Assembly: GCA_900167925.1 (NCBI GenBank)
Contig: FUZM01000001.1
Location: 1-64,000, forward strand
Length of the DNA stretch: 64,000 bases
Direction: 5' to 3'
Origin: Bacteroidales bacterium WCE2008
Lineage (GTDB): Bacteria > Bacteroidota > Bacteroidia > Bacteroidales > UBA932
The notes beneath the pieces were generated by a model. It had not been told where the DNA came from. It made no database searches and was given only the letters and a program-made list of their open reading frames with translations. Shown here piece after piece: positions 52,344-61,809 of this stretch (within the stretch, counting starts at the first letter, position 1; each line of letters opens with the position of its first letter). The position numbers and the translations under genes were made by a program.

Positions 52344-53168
52344 ATGATTCTGGGCGTATTCGACATACTGAACGTGTCTCCGATGGACCTGTTGGACATC
52401 CTTCTGGTTGCCCTGATTATTTTCATTGCATTCCGCTGGATCCGCAATTCTTCGGCGCTGAATATCTTCCTGGCAGTCATCGTGATCTACGTGCTGATGG
52501 TCATCGTCGATGCCCTCAACATGAAACTCATGAGCTCGCTGCTGGGGACGTTCATCGATGTCGGCGTCCTGGCCCTCATCGTGATCTTCCAGCCGGAGAT
52601 CCGGCATTTCCTCTACAGGATAGGCTCGGAGACCAAGCTCGGCACGAGATCGAGGGTCATCATCGAGAAACTCTTCGGCCAGAAAGGGCAGAACCTCGAG
52701 ACCGCGGACCTCAACGAAGTCGCGGAAGCCTGCCGTACGATGTCCGACACGAAAACCGGGGCGCTTATCGTCTTCCCGCACATTGACAGTCTCCAGTACA
52801 TAATAGAGACCGGGGACCGGATCGACGCGACGATCAACCGCCGACTGATACTGAACCTGTTCTTCAAGAACTCTCCGCTCCACGACGGAGCGATGATAAT
52901 AAACGGCAGCCGCATTGTAGCTGCGCGCTGTACCCTGCCTATTACCGACAGACAGGACATTCCGGCTAGATTCGGAATGAGGCACAAGGCCGCGATCGGT
53001 ATCTCCGAGGTTTCGGACGCAGACGTGATCGTCGTCTCCGAGGAGACGGGCGACGTCTCCTTCATCCACCGCGGAGAAGTAACCCATATTGAAAACATGA
53101 ATGAGCTGAAGCTGCTTCTGGGAAGGGCTTTCTCGGGGCAGAGCAGCAATCCAGATAATAAGAATTGA
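52344..53168 (+). CDS. dacA: Diadenylate cyclase (CdaA type)
   Basis: 274 residues with three N-terminal helices (DILLVALIIFIAF, LNIFLAVIVIYVLMVIVDAL, DVGVLALIVIFQPEI) and a DAC domain. The catalytic NSPLHDGAMII (DGA motif) is intact near residue 177; the partner RHR motif reads RHK in FGMRHKAAIGISE near residue 213. It makes c-di-AMP at the membrane, controlling osmotic and cell-wall balance. The next gene starts within its stop. A later ATG (residue 14, MDLLDILL) is an alternative start. Confidence 0.93.
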   Translation: MILGVFDILNVSPMDLLDILLVALIIFIAFRWIRNSSALNIFLAVIVIYVLMVIVDALNMKLMSSLLGTFIDVGVLALIVIFQPEIRHFLYRIGSETKLGTRSRVIIEKLFGQKGQNLETADLNEVAEACRTMSDTKTGALIVFPHIDSLQYIIETGDRIDATINRRLILNLFFKNSPLHDGAMIINGSRIVAARCTLPITDRQDIPARFGMRHKAAIGISEVSDADVIVVSEETGDVSFIHRGEVTHIENMNELKLLLGRAFSGQSSNPDNKN

Positions 53169-55708
53169 TATTGGAAAAAGGAATTGACATAGACAGCCGG
53201 CTTGAGGCGAAATTGGGGTTTGACAGGATACGGAAAGCTATTTCCGACCGGTGCAGTACTGACTATGCCGTCCAGAGAGTCGCCTCCGAAGAGTTCTCTT
53301 CAGACCCGGAGGAAATCCGCAAAAGACTGCTTCTCACAGACGAGATGAGACTTATAGTGATGTTCGAGGATAGTTTTCCTTCGAGCGGGTACGTCGACTG
53401 TACCGGATTCCTGACAATACTCCAGGGGGAAGGCGCCAACATAGACCTTCTTTCCCTCGGCAAGCTCCGGACCATGATGGAGACTCTCCGCAAAGTCACC
53501 GGCTTCTTCGCCAATATCAAAGACGGCGTCTATCCGAATCTCTCGCGCATGGTATCGGGCATCATCAGTTTCCCGGAGGTCCAGCGCCGCATCGACATAA
53601 TTCTCGACAAATACGGCAACGTCAAGGATACGGCATCCGACGGCCTCTACGAAATCCGCCGCAGTCTCAAGGACAAGGAAGGCGCGATATCCAAGAGGAT
53701 CGGGGCCATACTTAAGAAAGCCCAGCAGGAGGGCATCGTCGACGAGGACGCCGGAGTGGCTGTCCGCGACGGAAAGATGCTTATCCCGGTCAACTCCGCC
53801 AACAAGCGCAAGATACAGGGCTTCGTCTATGACGAATCCTCTTCAGGAAAGACAACGTTCATCCAGCCGGCCGAGATAATCGAGCTTGAAAACGAAATCA
53901 GCGAGCTGCATTTCGCCGAGAGCCGGGAGATCGCCCGGATTCTCTATGAATTCAGCGACTTCCTGCGGCCATATGTCCCAGAACTGCTGGACGGCGCGAA
54001 GTGCATCTGCGAGCTCGATTTCATAATCGCGAAGGCCCAGACCGCCCTCGAGTACATCGCCGGAATGCCGATAGTCTCCGAGGAGGGCGAGATGCAGCTG
54101 CGCAGGGCCCGTCACCCGATACTCGAGAAGACCCTCAGGCGCGAAGGCAAAGAAATAGTCCCGTTGACATGTACATTGACCCCGGCGAAGCATATCCTGC
54201 TGATCTCGGGGCCGAACGCCGGAGGAAAGTCGGTCTGCCTGAAGACAGTCGGGCTGCTCCAGTACATGTTCCAGTGGGGAATGCTGATTCCGACGTCCGA
54301 GACTTCGGAGATGACGGTCTTCGACCGGATCATGGTCGATATCGGCGATGGTCAGTCGATCGACAATGACCTGAGTACATACAGCTCGTTCCTCGACACC
54401 ATGAAACAGATGCTCGCCGTTGCAGACAACCGGACGCTGGTGCTGATCGACGAGTTCGGGTCCGGAACCGAACCTGCCGCCGGCGGCGCGATCGCAGAGT
54501 CGATCCTCAGCGAGCTGGACCGTCGCGGAGTCTATGGGGTCATAACGACGCACTATACCAACCTGAAGCTATATGCGTCAGGGGCGGAGACAGGAGTCAT
54601 CAATGGCGCGATGCAGTTCGACGCCAAGAATATCGCTCCGCTGTTCAAACTGGAGATGGGTCTGCCGGGCAACTCGTTCGCATTCGAGCTGGCGAGGAAG
54701 ATGGGACTCCCGGAGGAAATCGTAAAGGACGCGGAAAGCAGAGCCGGAGAGGAGTATGTCGGGATCGAGAGGAATCTGCGCAAGATCGCGAGGAACCGCA
54801 GGGCTCTCGACGAGAAGCTGGAGAAGATCCGCCATACCGACAAAACTCTTGAGAACATTACAGGAAAGTACCAGAAGGAACTGGAAGATATAAAGAAGCT
54901 CCGCAAGGAGATTATAGAGGAGGCCCGCGAAGAGGCCGAGGACATGATCCGTCAGGCCAACAAGAGGATAGAGAAGACGATCCGCGACATCAAGGAATCG
55001 CAGGCGGAGAAGGAGAGGACGCGCGAGGCAAGAGTCGAGCTTCAGGGATTCCTGGGGGCCCTCAGCAGAAAGAAGGAGCAGGAGAAGGAGAACAGGGAGC
55101 AGTACCTCGAGGAGAAGCTGAAGAAACTGAACGAGCGGCAGGAGAGGGAGAGGGCCAGGAAGGCACGCCGTGCCGGGAAAGACGGAGAGGCTCCGGCAGT
55201 CGAGGAGAGACAGGAGGCGTTCCGCAGCGGTCCGCTGAAGGTCGGAGAGAAAGTCCGTCTCATAGATAACGGGATGGTCGGGGAGATCGCAAAGGTTTCC
55301 AACAAGGCCGTGACCGTGATAATAGGGAACATCAGCAGCAAACTGCCTCTTGACAAAGTGGAGAGGATCAGTTCCAATGAATACCGCGACGCCGTAAAGA
55401 AGTCGGCGCCGGCTTCGAGACCGATGCAGGTGCAGGATTCGGCGATTTCAGAGCGCAAGCTCAATTTCAAGCCGGAGCTGGACGTCCGCGGCGAGAGGCT
55501 ATCGGATGCCCTGGAGAAGGTCATGAGATACGCAGACGACGCTATAATGCTCGGCATGGGAAGCGTAAGGATTGTGCATGGGAAGGGGACAGGAGTGCTG
55601 CATGAGGAGATACAGAAGATGCTACGGGCGATGCCGGGGGTCAAGTCCGTCAAGGACGAGCATGTCCAGTTCGGCGGCTCGGGCGTAACGATAGTGGAGT
55701 TCGAGTGA
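53165..55708 (+). CDS. mutS2: MutS2 family ATPase/endonuclease
   Basis: 847 residues, started by TTG within the dacA stop (a second TTG two codons on is possible). MutS core and clamp regions, Walker A ISGPNAGGKSVCLKT near residue 350, Walker B LVLIDEFGSGTEP, a long charged coiled coil (residues about 520-690), a KOW-like segment and a C-terminal Smr nuclease domain with LDVRGERLSDAL and VRIVHGKGTGVLHEEI. Recent work links MutS2 to splitting of collided ribosomes, earlier work to suppression of recombination. Confidence 0.95.
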   Translation: MILEKGIDIDSRLEAKLGFDRIRKAISDRCSTDYAVQRVASEEFSSDPEEIRKRLLLTDEMRLIVMFEDSFPSSGYVDCTGFLTILQGEGANIDLLSLGKLRTMMETLRKVTGFFANIKDGVYPNLSRMVSGIISFPEVQRRIDIILDKYGNVKDTASDGLYEIRRSLKDKEGAISKRIGAILKKAQQEGIVDEDAGVAVRDGKMLIPVNSANKRKIQGFVYDESSSGKTTFIQPAEIIELENEISELHFAESREIARILYEFSDFLRPYVPELLDGAKCICELDFIIAKAQTALEYIAGMPIVSEEGEMQLRRARHPILEKTLRREGKEIVPLTCTLTPAKHILLISGPNAGGKSVCLKTVGLLQYMFQWGMLIPTSETSEMTVFDRIMVDIGDGQSIDNDLSTYSSFLDTMKQMLAVADNRTLVLIDEFGSGTEPAAGGAIAESILSELDRRGVYGVITTHYTNLKLYASGAETGVINGAMQFDAKNIAPLFKLEMGLPGNSFAFELARKMGLPEEIVKDAESRAGEEYVGIERNLRKIARNRRALDEKLEKIRHTDKTLENITGKYQKELEDIKKLRKEIIEEAREEAEDMIRQANKRIEKTIRDIKESQAEKERTREARVELQGFLGALSRKKEQEKENREQYLEEKLKKLNERQERERARKARRAGKDGEAPAVEERQEAFRSGPLKVGEKVRLIDNGMVGEIAKVSNKAVTVIIGNISSKLPLDKVERISSNEYRDAVKKSAPASRPMQVQDSAISERKLNFKPELDVRGERLSDALEKVMRYADDAIMLGMGSVRIVHGKGTGVLHEEIQKMLRAMPGVKSVKDEHVQFGGSGVTIVEFE

Positions 55709-56088
55709 TGGAAGAGCGAGGGCGAAAGGTAGCGGGGAACTTTGGAGAGGATGCCGCCTGCCGGTATCTGGAGGAGCTGGGACATACTATACTGGAAAGG
55801 AATTGGAGGGGAGGCCATCTGGAGCTGGATATTATTTCTCTGGCGTCCGATGGAATACATTTTGTTGAGGTAAAGACGAGGGTTGCGCCGGTTTCGGCAA
55901 GCCCCGAGGAGAATGTCGGAAGGACCAAGCAGCAGCGCATGGTTGCAGCTGCAAACAAGTATCTGAATTCGGCAAAAGGTGGTTCCGGATTCCGAGAAGT
56001 CTTTTTCGATGTTGTGGCAGTGACACTTGACGGAGGGAAAACGGATATAGAGTATTTTCCGTCGGCCTTCGTACCGTTATATTATTAA
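55708..56088 (+). CDS. YraN/UPF0102 family protein
   Basis: 126 residues from the ATG at 55708, which shares one base with the mutS2 stop (TGATG). FGEDAACRYLEELGHTILERN near the start and ELDIISLASDGIHFVEVKTR near residue 40-60 give the restriction-endonuclease-like D...E-x-K pattern of the family. Its biochemical role is not established; the coupling to mutS2 suggests a nucleic acid function. Confidence 0.9.
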   Translation: MEERGRKVAGNFGEDAACRYLEELGHTILERNWRGGHLELDIISLASDGIHFVEVKTRVAPVSASPEENVGRTKQQRMVAAANKYLNSAKGGSGFREVFFDVVAVTLDGGKTDIEYFPSAFVPLYY

Positions 56089-56106
56089 AAACACATACTA
56101 CACTAT

Positions 56107-57201
56107 ATGACCTATAACCAGTACTGCGTAATAATGGCCGGAGGATACGGAAACCATTTCTGGCCAATGAGTCGCGACGACAGACCCAAGCAGTTTATCG
56201 ACATATCCGGTGACGGCAAGTCCCTTGTTAGGAAAGCCTATGACCGGTGCAAATCGCTTGTGCCTGTCGAGAACATCCTTATAGTCACACTTGAAAGGTT
56301 CAGTCCTTTCGTGCAGGAACAGATTCCCGAACTCAGCCCGGAGAACCTGCTTCTGGAGCCTCACGGCCGGAAGACAGCTCCGTGCGTAGTCTATTCCACT
56401 TATTCTATCATCAAGCGCAATCCGGATGCAGTAATCGCTATGATTCCTGCCGACCAGATCATCTATGATGAAGAAAAATACCGCAAGACGCTCGCCAGCG
56501 CCCTGGATTATGCCGAAAAGAACAAGGTCCTGATGACCATCGGCGTCGTCCCGAGCAGGCCGGACCCGAACTATGGTTATATCCAGGCTTCGGGCGGCAG
56601 GATTCCGATGAATTCAGACGGTCCTGTCAAGGTGAAGACGTTTACCGAGAAGCCGGACCCGGCCCTCGCTGAGGTATTCTGGAAAAGCGGTGAGTTCTTC
56701 TGGAACTCGGGTATTTTCGTTTGGCAGGCGTCGGTGATAAAGGAGGAGTGCGAGCGTTTCATTCCGCAGATAACCGGACTATTCCAGGGCTGGGAAGGAG
56801 CGATCGGCACAAACGCCGAAAAGGTCTTCATCGACAAGGCCTACACCGACTGCAACAAACTGTCGATCGACTATGGTGTCATGGAGAAGACCGGCATCGC
56901 CTGGCTTTATCCGGCGGATTTCGGCTGGTGCGATATCGACAGCTGGGATGCGATGTATTCGACATTCCCGTCTAAAGACAGCTCCGGAAATGCGTCCAAC
57001 TGCGGACCGGAGTATATCGAGAACGTCAGGAATACGATCATCATGGCGACGGACAAGAAAAAGATGATCGCCATTAAGGGGCTGGAGAACTACATCGTGG
57101 TCGACACCCCGGACGTGCTGATGATCTGTCCGAAGGACGACAAGACTTACCACGAGTTTCTGACGGGTACAGCCCTGCAGGGATTCAATGATTATAAATA
57201 G
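56107..57201 (+). CDS. manC: Mannose-1-phosphate guanylyltransferase
   Basis: 364 residues, the guanylyltransferase part only, without the phosphomannose isomerase domain of longer ManC proteins. The nucleotide-binding MAGGYGNHFWPMSRDDRPKQF has the family pattern with NHF replacing the usual TRL (key part AGGYGNHFWPMSR). FTEKPDPALAEVFWKSGEFF and WNSGIFVWQ near residue 195 are also diagnostic. It makes GDP-mannose from mannose 1-phosphate and GTP for surface polysaccharides. It precedes a sugar epimerase by 21 bp. Confidence 0.93.
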   Translation: MTYNQYCVIMAGGYGNHFWPMSRDDRPKQFIDISGDGKSLVRKAYDRCKSLVPVENILIVTLERFSPFVQEQIPELSPENLLLEPHGRKTAPCVVYSTYSIIKRNPDAVIAMIPADQIIYDEEKYRKTLASALDYAEKNKVLMTIGVVPSRPDPNYGYIQASGGRIPMNSDGPVKVKTFTEKPDPALAEVFWKSGEFFWNSGIFVWQASVIKEECERFIPQITGLFQGWEGAIGTNAEKVFIDKAYTDCNKLSIDYGVMEKTGIAWLYPADFGWCDIDSWDAMYSTFPSKDSSGNASNCGPEYIENVRNTIIMATDKKKMIAIKGLENYIVVDTPDVLMICPKDDKTYHEFLTGTALQGFNDYK

Positions 57202-57222
57202 GACCTTTAAATTTTTAAGCGT

Positions 57223-58386
57223 ATGAATACTGAACTCTTTATCAAAGAGGTTAAAGCTAACCTTGAAGACAATATCCTCCGTTTCTGGAGCGACAAGATG
57301 AAAAACCCTTACGGGGGATTCCACGGAAGAATCGCCGGCGACGGCACCGTCGATGCGGAAGCCCCGAAAGGTGTAATCCTTAATGCACGTATAATGTGGG
57401 CGTATTCGGCTGCTTTCAAGGCAACCGGAAAGAAAGAGTATCTGCTTGCCGCCGCCCGCGCAAAGGAGTATTTTACAGAGCATTTTCTCGACCATAGATT
57501 TGGAGGAGTCTACTGGTCCCTCACTTCGGAAGGCGTAAGGCTCGAGACCAAGAAGCAGCTTTATTCCCAGGCATTCGCTATCTATGGCCTCAGCGAATAC
57601 TATTCTGTCTCCGGAGACGATGAAGCATTCAAGGCAGCAAAGAATATATATACACTTATCGAAAAAGAATACGCAGACAAGCAGAACGGCGGATACATCG
57701 AGGCTCTCGCCCGCGATTTCAGCCCGCTCGACGACATGACTCTTAGCGACCACGACATCAACGCCGCCAAGACGATGAACTCGCATCTGCATCTGCTCGA
57801 AGCATACGCCAACTTATATAGGATATGGCCGGACAAGACCCTCAAGGCAAAGACAACGGCCCTGCTGAACCTTGTCATCGACAAGATCATGGACGCCAAG
57901 ACCGGCCACCTCAACCTTTATTTCAACGCAGACTGGTCAGTCATCCCTGGAACGTGGTCTTATGGTCATGACATCGAGACCTCTTGGCTCGCCCTCGAGG
58001 CTGCGTTCGACCTGCATGATGTCGACCTCGTTGCGAAGGTGCGTCCTGCAGCCCTGAAGATGGCGAAGGCCGCTCTCGAAGGACTCAACAAGGACGGCTC
58101 CCTCAAGTATGAGAAGGACGACGACAGCCGCCAGTGGTGGGTCGAGGCTGAGAATGTAGTCGGCAACCTGTGGCTCTGGAGATATCATAATGATCCGGCC
58201 GCAGCAGAGCGCGCTCTCGCCTGCTGGAACTACATCAAGGAGAATCTTGTGGACACCAAGAACGGCGAATGGTACTGGGCCTGCGACGCTTCCGGTAAAC
58301 CTGATACCGCCAAGGACAAGGCAGGATTCTGGAAATGCCCTTACCACAACACCAGGATGTGCCTCCAGGTACTGGAACTTCTTTAA
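57223..58386 (+). CDS. Cellobiose 2-epimerase/N-acylglucosamine 2-epimerase family protein
   Basis: 387 residues, an alpha/alpha-barrel. NPYGGFHGRIAGDG near residue 28, NSHLHLLEAYANLYR near residue 186, GHDIETSWLALEAA near residue 247 and KCPYHNTRMCLQVLELL at the C terminus carry the three catalytic-region histidines of cellobiose 2-epimerases. These turn cellobiose into glucosyl-mannose, or act on mannobiose in beta-mannan use. The pairing with manC suggests mannose-related sugars. N-acylglucosamine 2-epimerase activity is the alternative. Confidence 0.87.
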   Translation: MNTELFIKEVKANLEDNILRFWSDKMKNPYGGFHGRIAGDGTVDAEAPKGVILNARIMWAYSAAFKATGKKEYLLAAARAKEYFTEHFLDHRFGGVYWSLTSEGVRLETKKQLYSQAFAIYGLSEYYSVSGDDEAFKAAKNIYTLIEKEYADKQNGGYIEALARDFSPLDDMTLSDHDINAAKTMNSHLHLLEAYANLYRIWPDKTLKAKTTALLNLVIDKIMDAKTGHLNLYFNADWSVIPGTWSYGHDIETSWLALEAAFDLHDVDLVAKVRPAALKMAKAALEGLNKDGSLKYEKDDDSRQWWVEAENVVGNLWLWRYHNDPAAAERALACWNYIKENLVDTKNGEWYWACDASGKPDTAKDKAGFWKCPYHNTRMCLQVLELL

Positions 58387-58408
58387 TATTTTATACGCAA
58401 ATTGACTG

Positions 58409-58442
58409 GACGTCAAAGGCTGAATTATTCGCCTTTGACGTC
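58409..58442. terminator. Hairpin overlapping the end of aspS
   Basis: GACGTCAAAGGC and GCCTTTGACGTC form a perfect 12-bp stem across 10 nt. The aspS stop codon lies in the loop, so the last codons of aspS form one arm. It may end transcription of the convergent epimerase gene. The T runs are modest. Confidence 0.65.
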
Positions 58443-60197
58443 TGTCTTTATCTGAAGCTCGTCGAGCTGGATCTGGTCGATCTCTGAAGGGGAATCGATC
58501 ATGACATCGCGTCCCTGGTTGTTCTTAGGGAAGGCGATGTAGTCGCGGATCGAATCACTGCCGCCGAAGAGGGCGCATACGCGGTCGAAACCGAATGCAA
58601 GGCCACCGTGAGGCGGAGCGCCGAACTTGAAGGCGTTGATGATGAAGCCGAACTTATACTCTGCCTCCTCGGCTCCGATTCCGAGCACCTCGAACATTCT
58701 CTTCTGTACGTCGGCATTGTGGATACGGATAGAACCGCCACCGAGCTCGGTACCGTTGAGCACGAAGTCATAAGCATTGGCGCATACCTTTTCGAGATCC
58801 TCTTTCTTGTTGCTGTAGAAGAGAGCCTCATGCTCCGGCTTAGGAGCGGTGAAAGGATGGTGCATTGCATAGAAGCGCTGGGTCTCGTCGTCCCACTCGA
58901 GAAGCGGGAAGTCCACGATCCAGAGCGGAGCGAATACTTTCGGATCCCTGTAGCCGAGACGGTTGCCCATCTCGATACGGAGCACGCCGAGCATGGTCTG
59001 TACCTTGCGCTTGTTGTCGCCGCTCATCACGAGGATGAGGTCGCCGGCCTTGGATTCTGCTGCCTCTGCGATCTTTGCGAGATCTTCTGGGGCGTAGAAT
59101 TTATCGATAGACGACTTGAACGAGCCGTCGGCATTTACCCTTATATAGATAAGACCCTTGGCACCGACCTGAGGACGCTTTACCCATTCGGTAAGCTCGT
59201 CGATCTGCTTGCGGGTATATTCGGCAGCTCCCGGAACGGAGATGGCTCCGATGTAGGATGCTCCGTCGAGGACGCTGAAGCCCTTGCCCTTGGCGGCATC
59301 GGTGATCTCATGGATGGTCATGCCGAAACGGACGTCCGGCTTGTCGGAACCGTAATTGTCCATCGCGTCGTACCAGCTCATGCGAGGAAGCGGATTAGGG
59401 ATCTCGACGTCGAGCACATTCTTGAACAGGGTTCTCATCATGCCCTCGAAGGTGTTGAGGACGTCCTCCTGCTCTACGAAAGACATCTCGCAGTCGATCT
59501 GGGTGAACTCAGGCTGACGGTCGGCACGGAGGTCCTCGTCACGGAAGCAGCGGACGATCTGGAAGTAACGGTCGTAGCCGGCTACCATGAGGAGCTGCTT
59601 GAAGGTCTGAGGAGACTGCGGAAGCGCGTAGAACTGGCCCGGATTCATTCTTGAAGGAACGACGAAGTCGCGGGCTCCCTCAGGGGTCGATTTGATGAGA
59701 TATGGGGTCTCGATCTCCATGAAATTCTGGGCATCGAGATAGTTTCTTACTTCGTGGGCGATTCTGTGACGGAGAGTCAGGGCCTTCTTGAGCGGATTCC
59801 TGCGCAGGTCAAGATAACGGTACTTCGCGCGTATATCTTCACCGCCGTCGCTCTCGTCCTCGATTGTGAACGGAGGGGTTACCGATTTGTTGAGTATCTC
59901 GATTGACGATACTTTAATCTCGATGTCTCCGGTCTCCATCTTGGAGTTCTTGCTCTGGCGCTCGAGGACTTCACCTTTTGCCTGGATCACATACTCGCGA
60001 CCGAGTGAGGTGGCGGTCTCTACGAGTTCTGCCGGGGCATCTGCCTCGATTACAAGCTGAGTGATTCCATAGCGGTCACGGAGGTCAATGAAGGTCATTC
60101 CTCCGAGTTTTCTGGACTTTTGCACCCATCCGGCGAGTGTAACGTTCTGTCCGACGTTCTCAATGCGGAGTTCTCCGCAAGTGTGCGATCTATACAT
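58425..60197 (-). CDS. aspS: Aspartyl-tRNA synthetase
   Basis: 590 residues from the ATG at 60197 ([11 protein letters not shown]), the usual start for the family. N-terminal OB-fold anticodon-binding domain ([21 protein letters not shown]), class II core with motif 2 [20 protein letters not shown] near residue 218, the bacterial GAD insert from about 290, and motif 3 [15 protein letters not shown] near residue 535. Single gene, with a terminator-like hairpin at its end. Confidence 0.97.
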   Translation of the reverse strand: MYRSHTCGELRIENVGQNVTLAGWVQKSRKLGGMTFIDLRDRYGITQLVIEADAPAELVETATSLGREYVIQAKGEVLERQSKNSKMETGDIEIKVSSIEILNKSVTPPFTIEDESDGGEDIRAKYRYLDLRRNPLKKALTLRHRIAHEVRNYLDAQNFMEIETPYLIKSTPEGARDFVVPSRMNPGQFYALPQSPQTFKQLLMVAGYDRYFQIVRCFRDEDLRADRQPEFTQIDCEMSFVEQEDVLNTFEGMMRTLFKNVLDVEIPNPLPRMSWYDAMDNYGSDKPDVRFGMTIHEITDAAKGKGFSVLDGASYIGAISVPGAAEYTRKQIDELTEWVKRPQVGAKGLIYIRVNADGSFKSSIDKFYAPEDLAKIAEAAESKAGDLILVMSGDNKRKVQTMLGVLRIEMGNRLGYRDPKVFAPLWIVDFPLLEWDDETQRFYAMHHPFTAPKPEHEALFYSNKKEDLEKVCANAYDFVLNGTELGGGSIRIHNADVQKRMFEVLGIGAEEAEYKFGFIINAFKFGAPPHGGLAFGFDRVCALFGGSDSIRDYIAFPKNNQGRDVMIDSPSEIDQIQLDELQIKTDVKGE

Positions 60198-60259
60198 ATA
60201 TTTATATCCTATTTTATTCTGAAACTGCAAAATTAACAATTTTCGTGTAATTTTTTTAA

Positions 60260-60308
60260 ATATCGCTTGCGATATAAAATATTATTTATACCTTTGTGTC
60301 GTAAACGA
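60260..60308 (+). promoter_or_regulatory. gpx-ohrR promoter with two palindromic operators
   Basis: The -7 element TACCTTTG (60289-60296) lies 19 nt after TTG (60267-60269). A perfect 16-bp palindrome ATATCGC-TT-GCGATAT (60260-60275) covers the -33 element, and a second, TCGT-AA-ACGA (60299-60308), covers the start site. Both fit TCGY-N2-RCGA, so a single dimeric regulator could block both; the OhrR-like protein encoded in the operon is the natural candidate. Confidence 0.7.
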
Positions 60309-60348
60309 TACAATCCTGTTTTCTGGTTTATGAAAAAAAATTAAAGAA

Positions 60349-60837
60349 ATGGAAAGAATATATGATTTCAAAGCGCTGGACAACAAGGGCAAGGAGGTTG
60401 ATTTCGCCGCATTCGAGGGGAAAGTCCTTCTGATTGTCAACACGGCCAGCAAGTGCGGGTTTACTCCGCAGTACAAAGGGCTTGAGGCTCTTTACAAGAA
60501 ATATAAGGACGACGGTCTTGTCGTCATAGGCTTCCCCTGCGACCAGTTCGCCCACCAGGAGCCCGGAGACGATGCGGAGATCGCCCAGTTCTGCGAAATT
60601 AATTTCGGGGTGACATTTCCTTTGATGAAGAAAATCAATGTCAACGGAAAAGAAACCCATCCGATCTTCAGGTATCTCAAGTCGAAGACCCGCGGTCTTC
60701 TCGGAGGTACGATCAAGTGGAACTTCACAAAATTCCTGATTTCGCGCGACGGTACGAAAATTGAGCGTTTTGCTCCGACGACCGAACCGGAATCTTTCGA
60801 GAACAGAATAAGAGATTTTTTAGGTAAAGATGTATAA
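60349..60837 (+). CDS. Glutathione peroxidase-type thiol peroxidase
   Basis: 162 residues. The peroxidatic Cys is in NTASKCGFTPQYKGLEALY near residue 36 (Cys, not selenocysteine), the conserved FPCDQFAHQEPG lies near residue 63 with the usual Asn replaced by Asp, and the Trp of IKWNFTKFLI completes the site. Bacterial enzymes of this type usually take electrons from thioredoxin. First gene of the peroxide operon; its end overlaps ohrR by 8 bp. Confidence 0.94.
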   Translation: MERIYDFKALDNKGKEVDFAAFEGKVLLIVNTASKCGFTPQYKGLEALYKKYKDDGLVVIGFPCDQFAHQEPGDDAEIAQFCEINFGVTFPLMKKINVNGKETHPIFRYLKSKTRGLLGGTIKWNFTKFLISRDGTKIERFAPTTEPESFENRIRDFLGKDV

Positions 60838-61264
60838 TCAGTTAAGGCTAGACAAACAACTGTGCTTCCGTTTCTACACGGTATCGAGGCTGATGACGCA
60901 GACTTATCATCCGATGCTCGAAGAGCTGGGGATAACCTATCCCCAGTATCTTGTGCTCATGGTCCTGTGGGAGAAGGATGCCCAACCGGTCAACGATATC
61001 GCTAAACGGCTATTCCTGAATACAAATACGGTCACTCCCCTTCTCAAGAGGATGGAGGAGGAAGGTATCATCTCCCGCAGGAAGGACAAGACCGACGAGC
61101 GCAAGGTTATCGTAAGCCTTACGGCCAAGGGAAGAGAGATGGAGGAGACGGCCAAGGGGATTCCGGCAAGGATGCAGAAAGCCTGCATCGACGGGACAGT
61201 CAGCGAAGAGGAAATGGAACAGCTATATCCAATACTTGACACATTAATCAATAAACTGAAATAA
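60830..61264 (+). CDS. OhrR-type MarR family peroxide sensor
   Basis: 144 residues. The N terminus LDKQLCFRFYTVSRLMTQTY and the segment YPQYLVLMVLWE are those of OhrR repressors, including the reactive Cys 12 that is oxidised by organic hydroperoxides. The winged helix spans about residues 30-115 (DIAKRLFLNTNTVTPLLKRM as recognition part, DERKVIVSLT as wing). It probably represses its own operon through the palindromes at 60260 and 60299. The usual target gene ohr is absent; gpx takes its place. Confidence 0.88.
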   Translation: MYNQLRLDKQLCFRFYTVSRLMTQTYHPMLEELGITYPQYLVLMVLWEKDAQPVNDIAKRLFLNTNTVTPLLKRMEEEGIISRRKDKTDERKVIVSLTAKGREMEETAKGIPARMQKACIDGTVSEEEMEQLYPILDTLINKLK

Positions 61265-61266
61265 TA

Positions 61267-61800
61267 ATGAAAAAATTGTCACTCGCATTTGCAGTATGCC
61301 TTGCTCTCATTGCCGGAGCATCATCCTGCAAGAACGGATCCGAAAAATCCGCTGTAACTAATGAAGGAGGTTATATGATCGAACAGACAAAACCGGATGC
61401 TGACAATGCCGCAAGAGCACAGCAGTTCCTGAAGAAATGCGGCACATATTATCTTGCTACCGAAGAGAACGGCCAGCCAAGGGTTCGTCCTTTCGGAACA
61501 GCCGAGATCTTCGAAGGGAAGCTCTACATCCAGACAGGAAAGGTAAAGAACGTCTATAAGCAGCTGGTTGCGAACCCACGCGCCGAGATCTGCGGATTTA
61601 CAGGCGGCGAGTGGATCCGTATCCAGTGCGAGCTTATCCCGGACGAGAGGATCGAGGCCAAGAGGGACATGCTTGACAAGAATCCTTCGCTGAGGGGTAT
61701 GTACAAAGAAGACGATGATAATACCATCGTCCTCTATATGCGTAACGCTACGGCTACTATAAGTTCATTTACTTCAGAACCGAAGGTTTTCCAGTTCTAG
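61267..61800 (+). CDS. Pyridoxamine 5'-phosphate oxidase-like split barrel lipoprotein
   Basis: 177 residues. Residues 1-21 form a lipoprotein signal (ALIAGASSC); from about 45 is a flavin-binding split barrel (YYLATEENGQPRVRPFGTAE, GKLYIQTGKVKNVYKQLVAN). Family members without a signal are cytoplasmic flavin or F420 enzymes. A second in-frame ATG (61375) preceded by a perfect AAGGAGG could give a cytoplasmic 141-residue form. Last gene of the gpx-ohrR operon, so a role in oxidant defence is likely. Confidence 0.85.
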   Translation: MKKLSLAFAVCLALIAGASSCKNGSEKSAVTNEGGYMIEQTKPDADNAARAQQFLKKCGTYYLATEENGQPRVRPFGTAEIFEGKLYIQTGKVKNVYKQLVANPRAEICGFTGGEWIRIQCELIPDERIEAKRDMLDKNPSLRGMYKEDDDNTIVLYMRNATATISSFTSEPKVFQF

Positions 61801-61809
61801 AAGAAGAGA

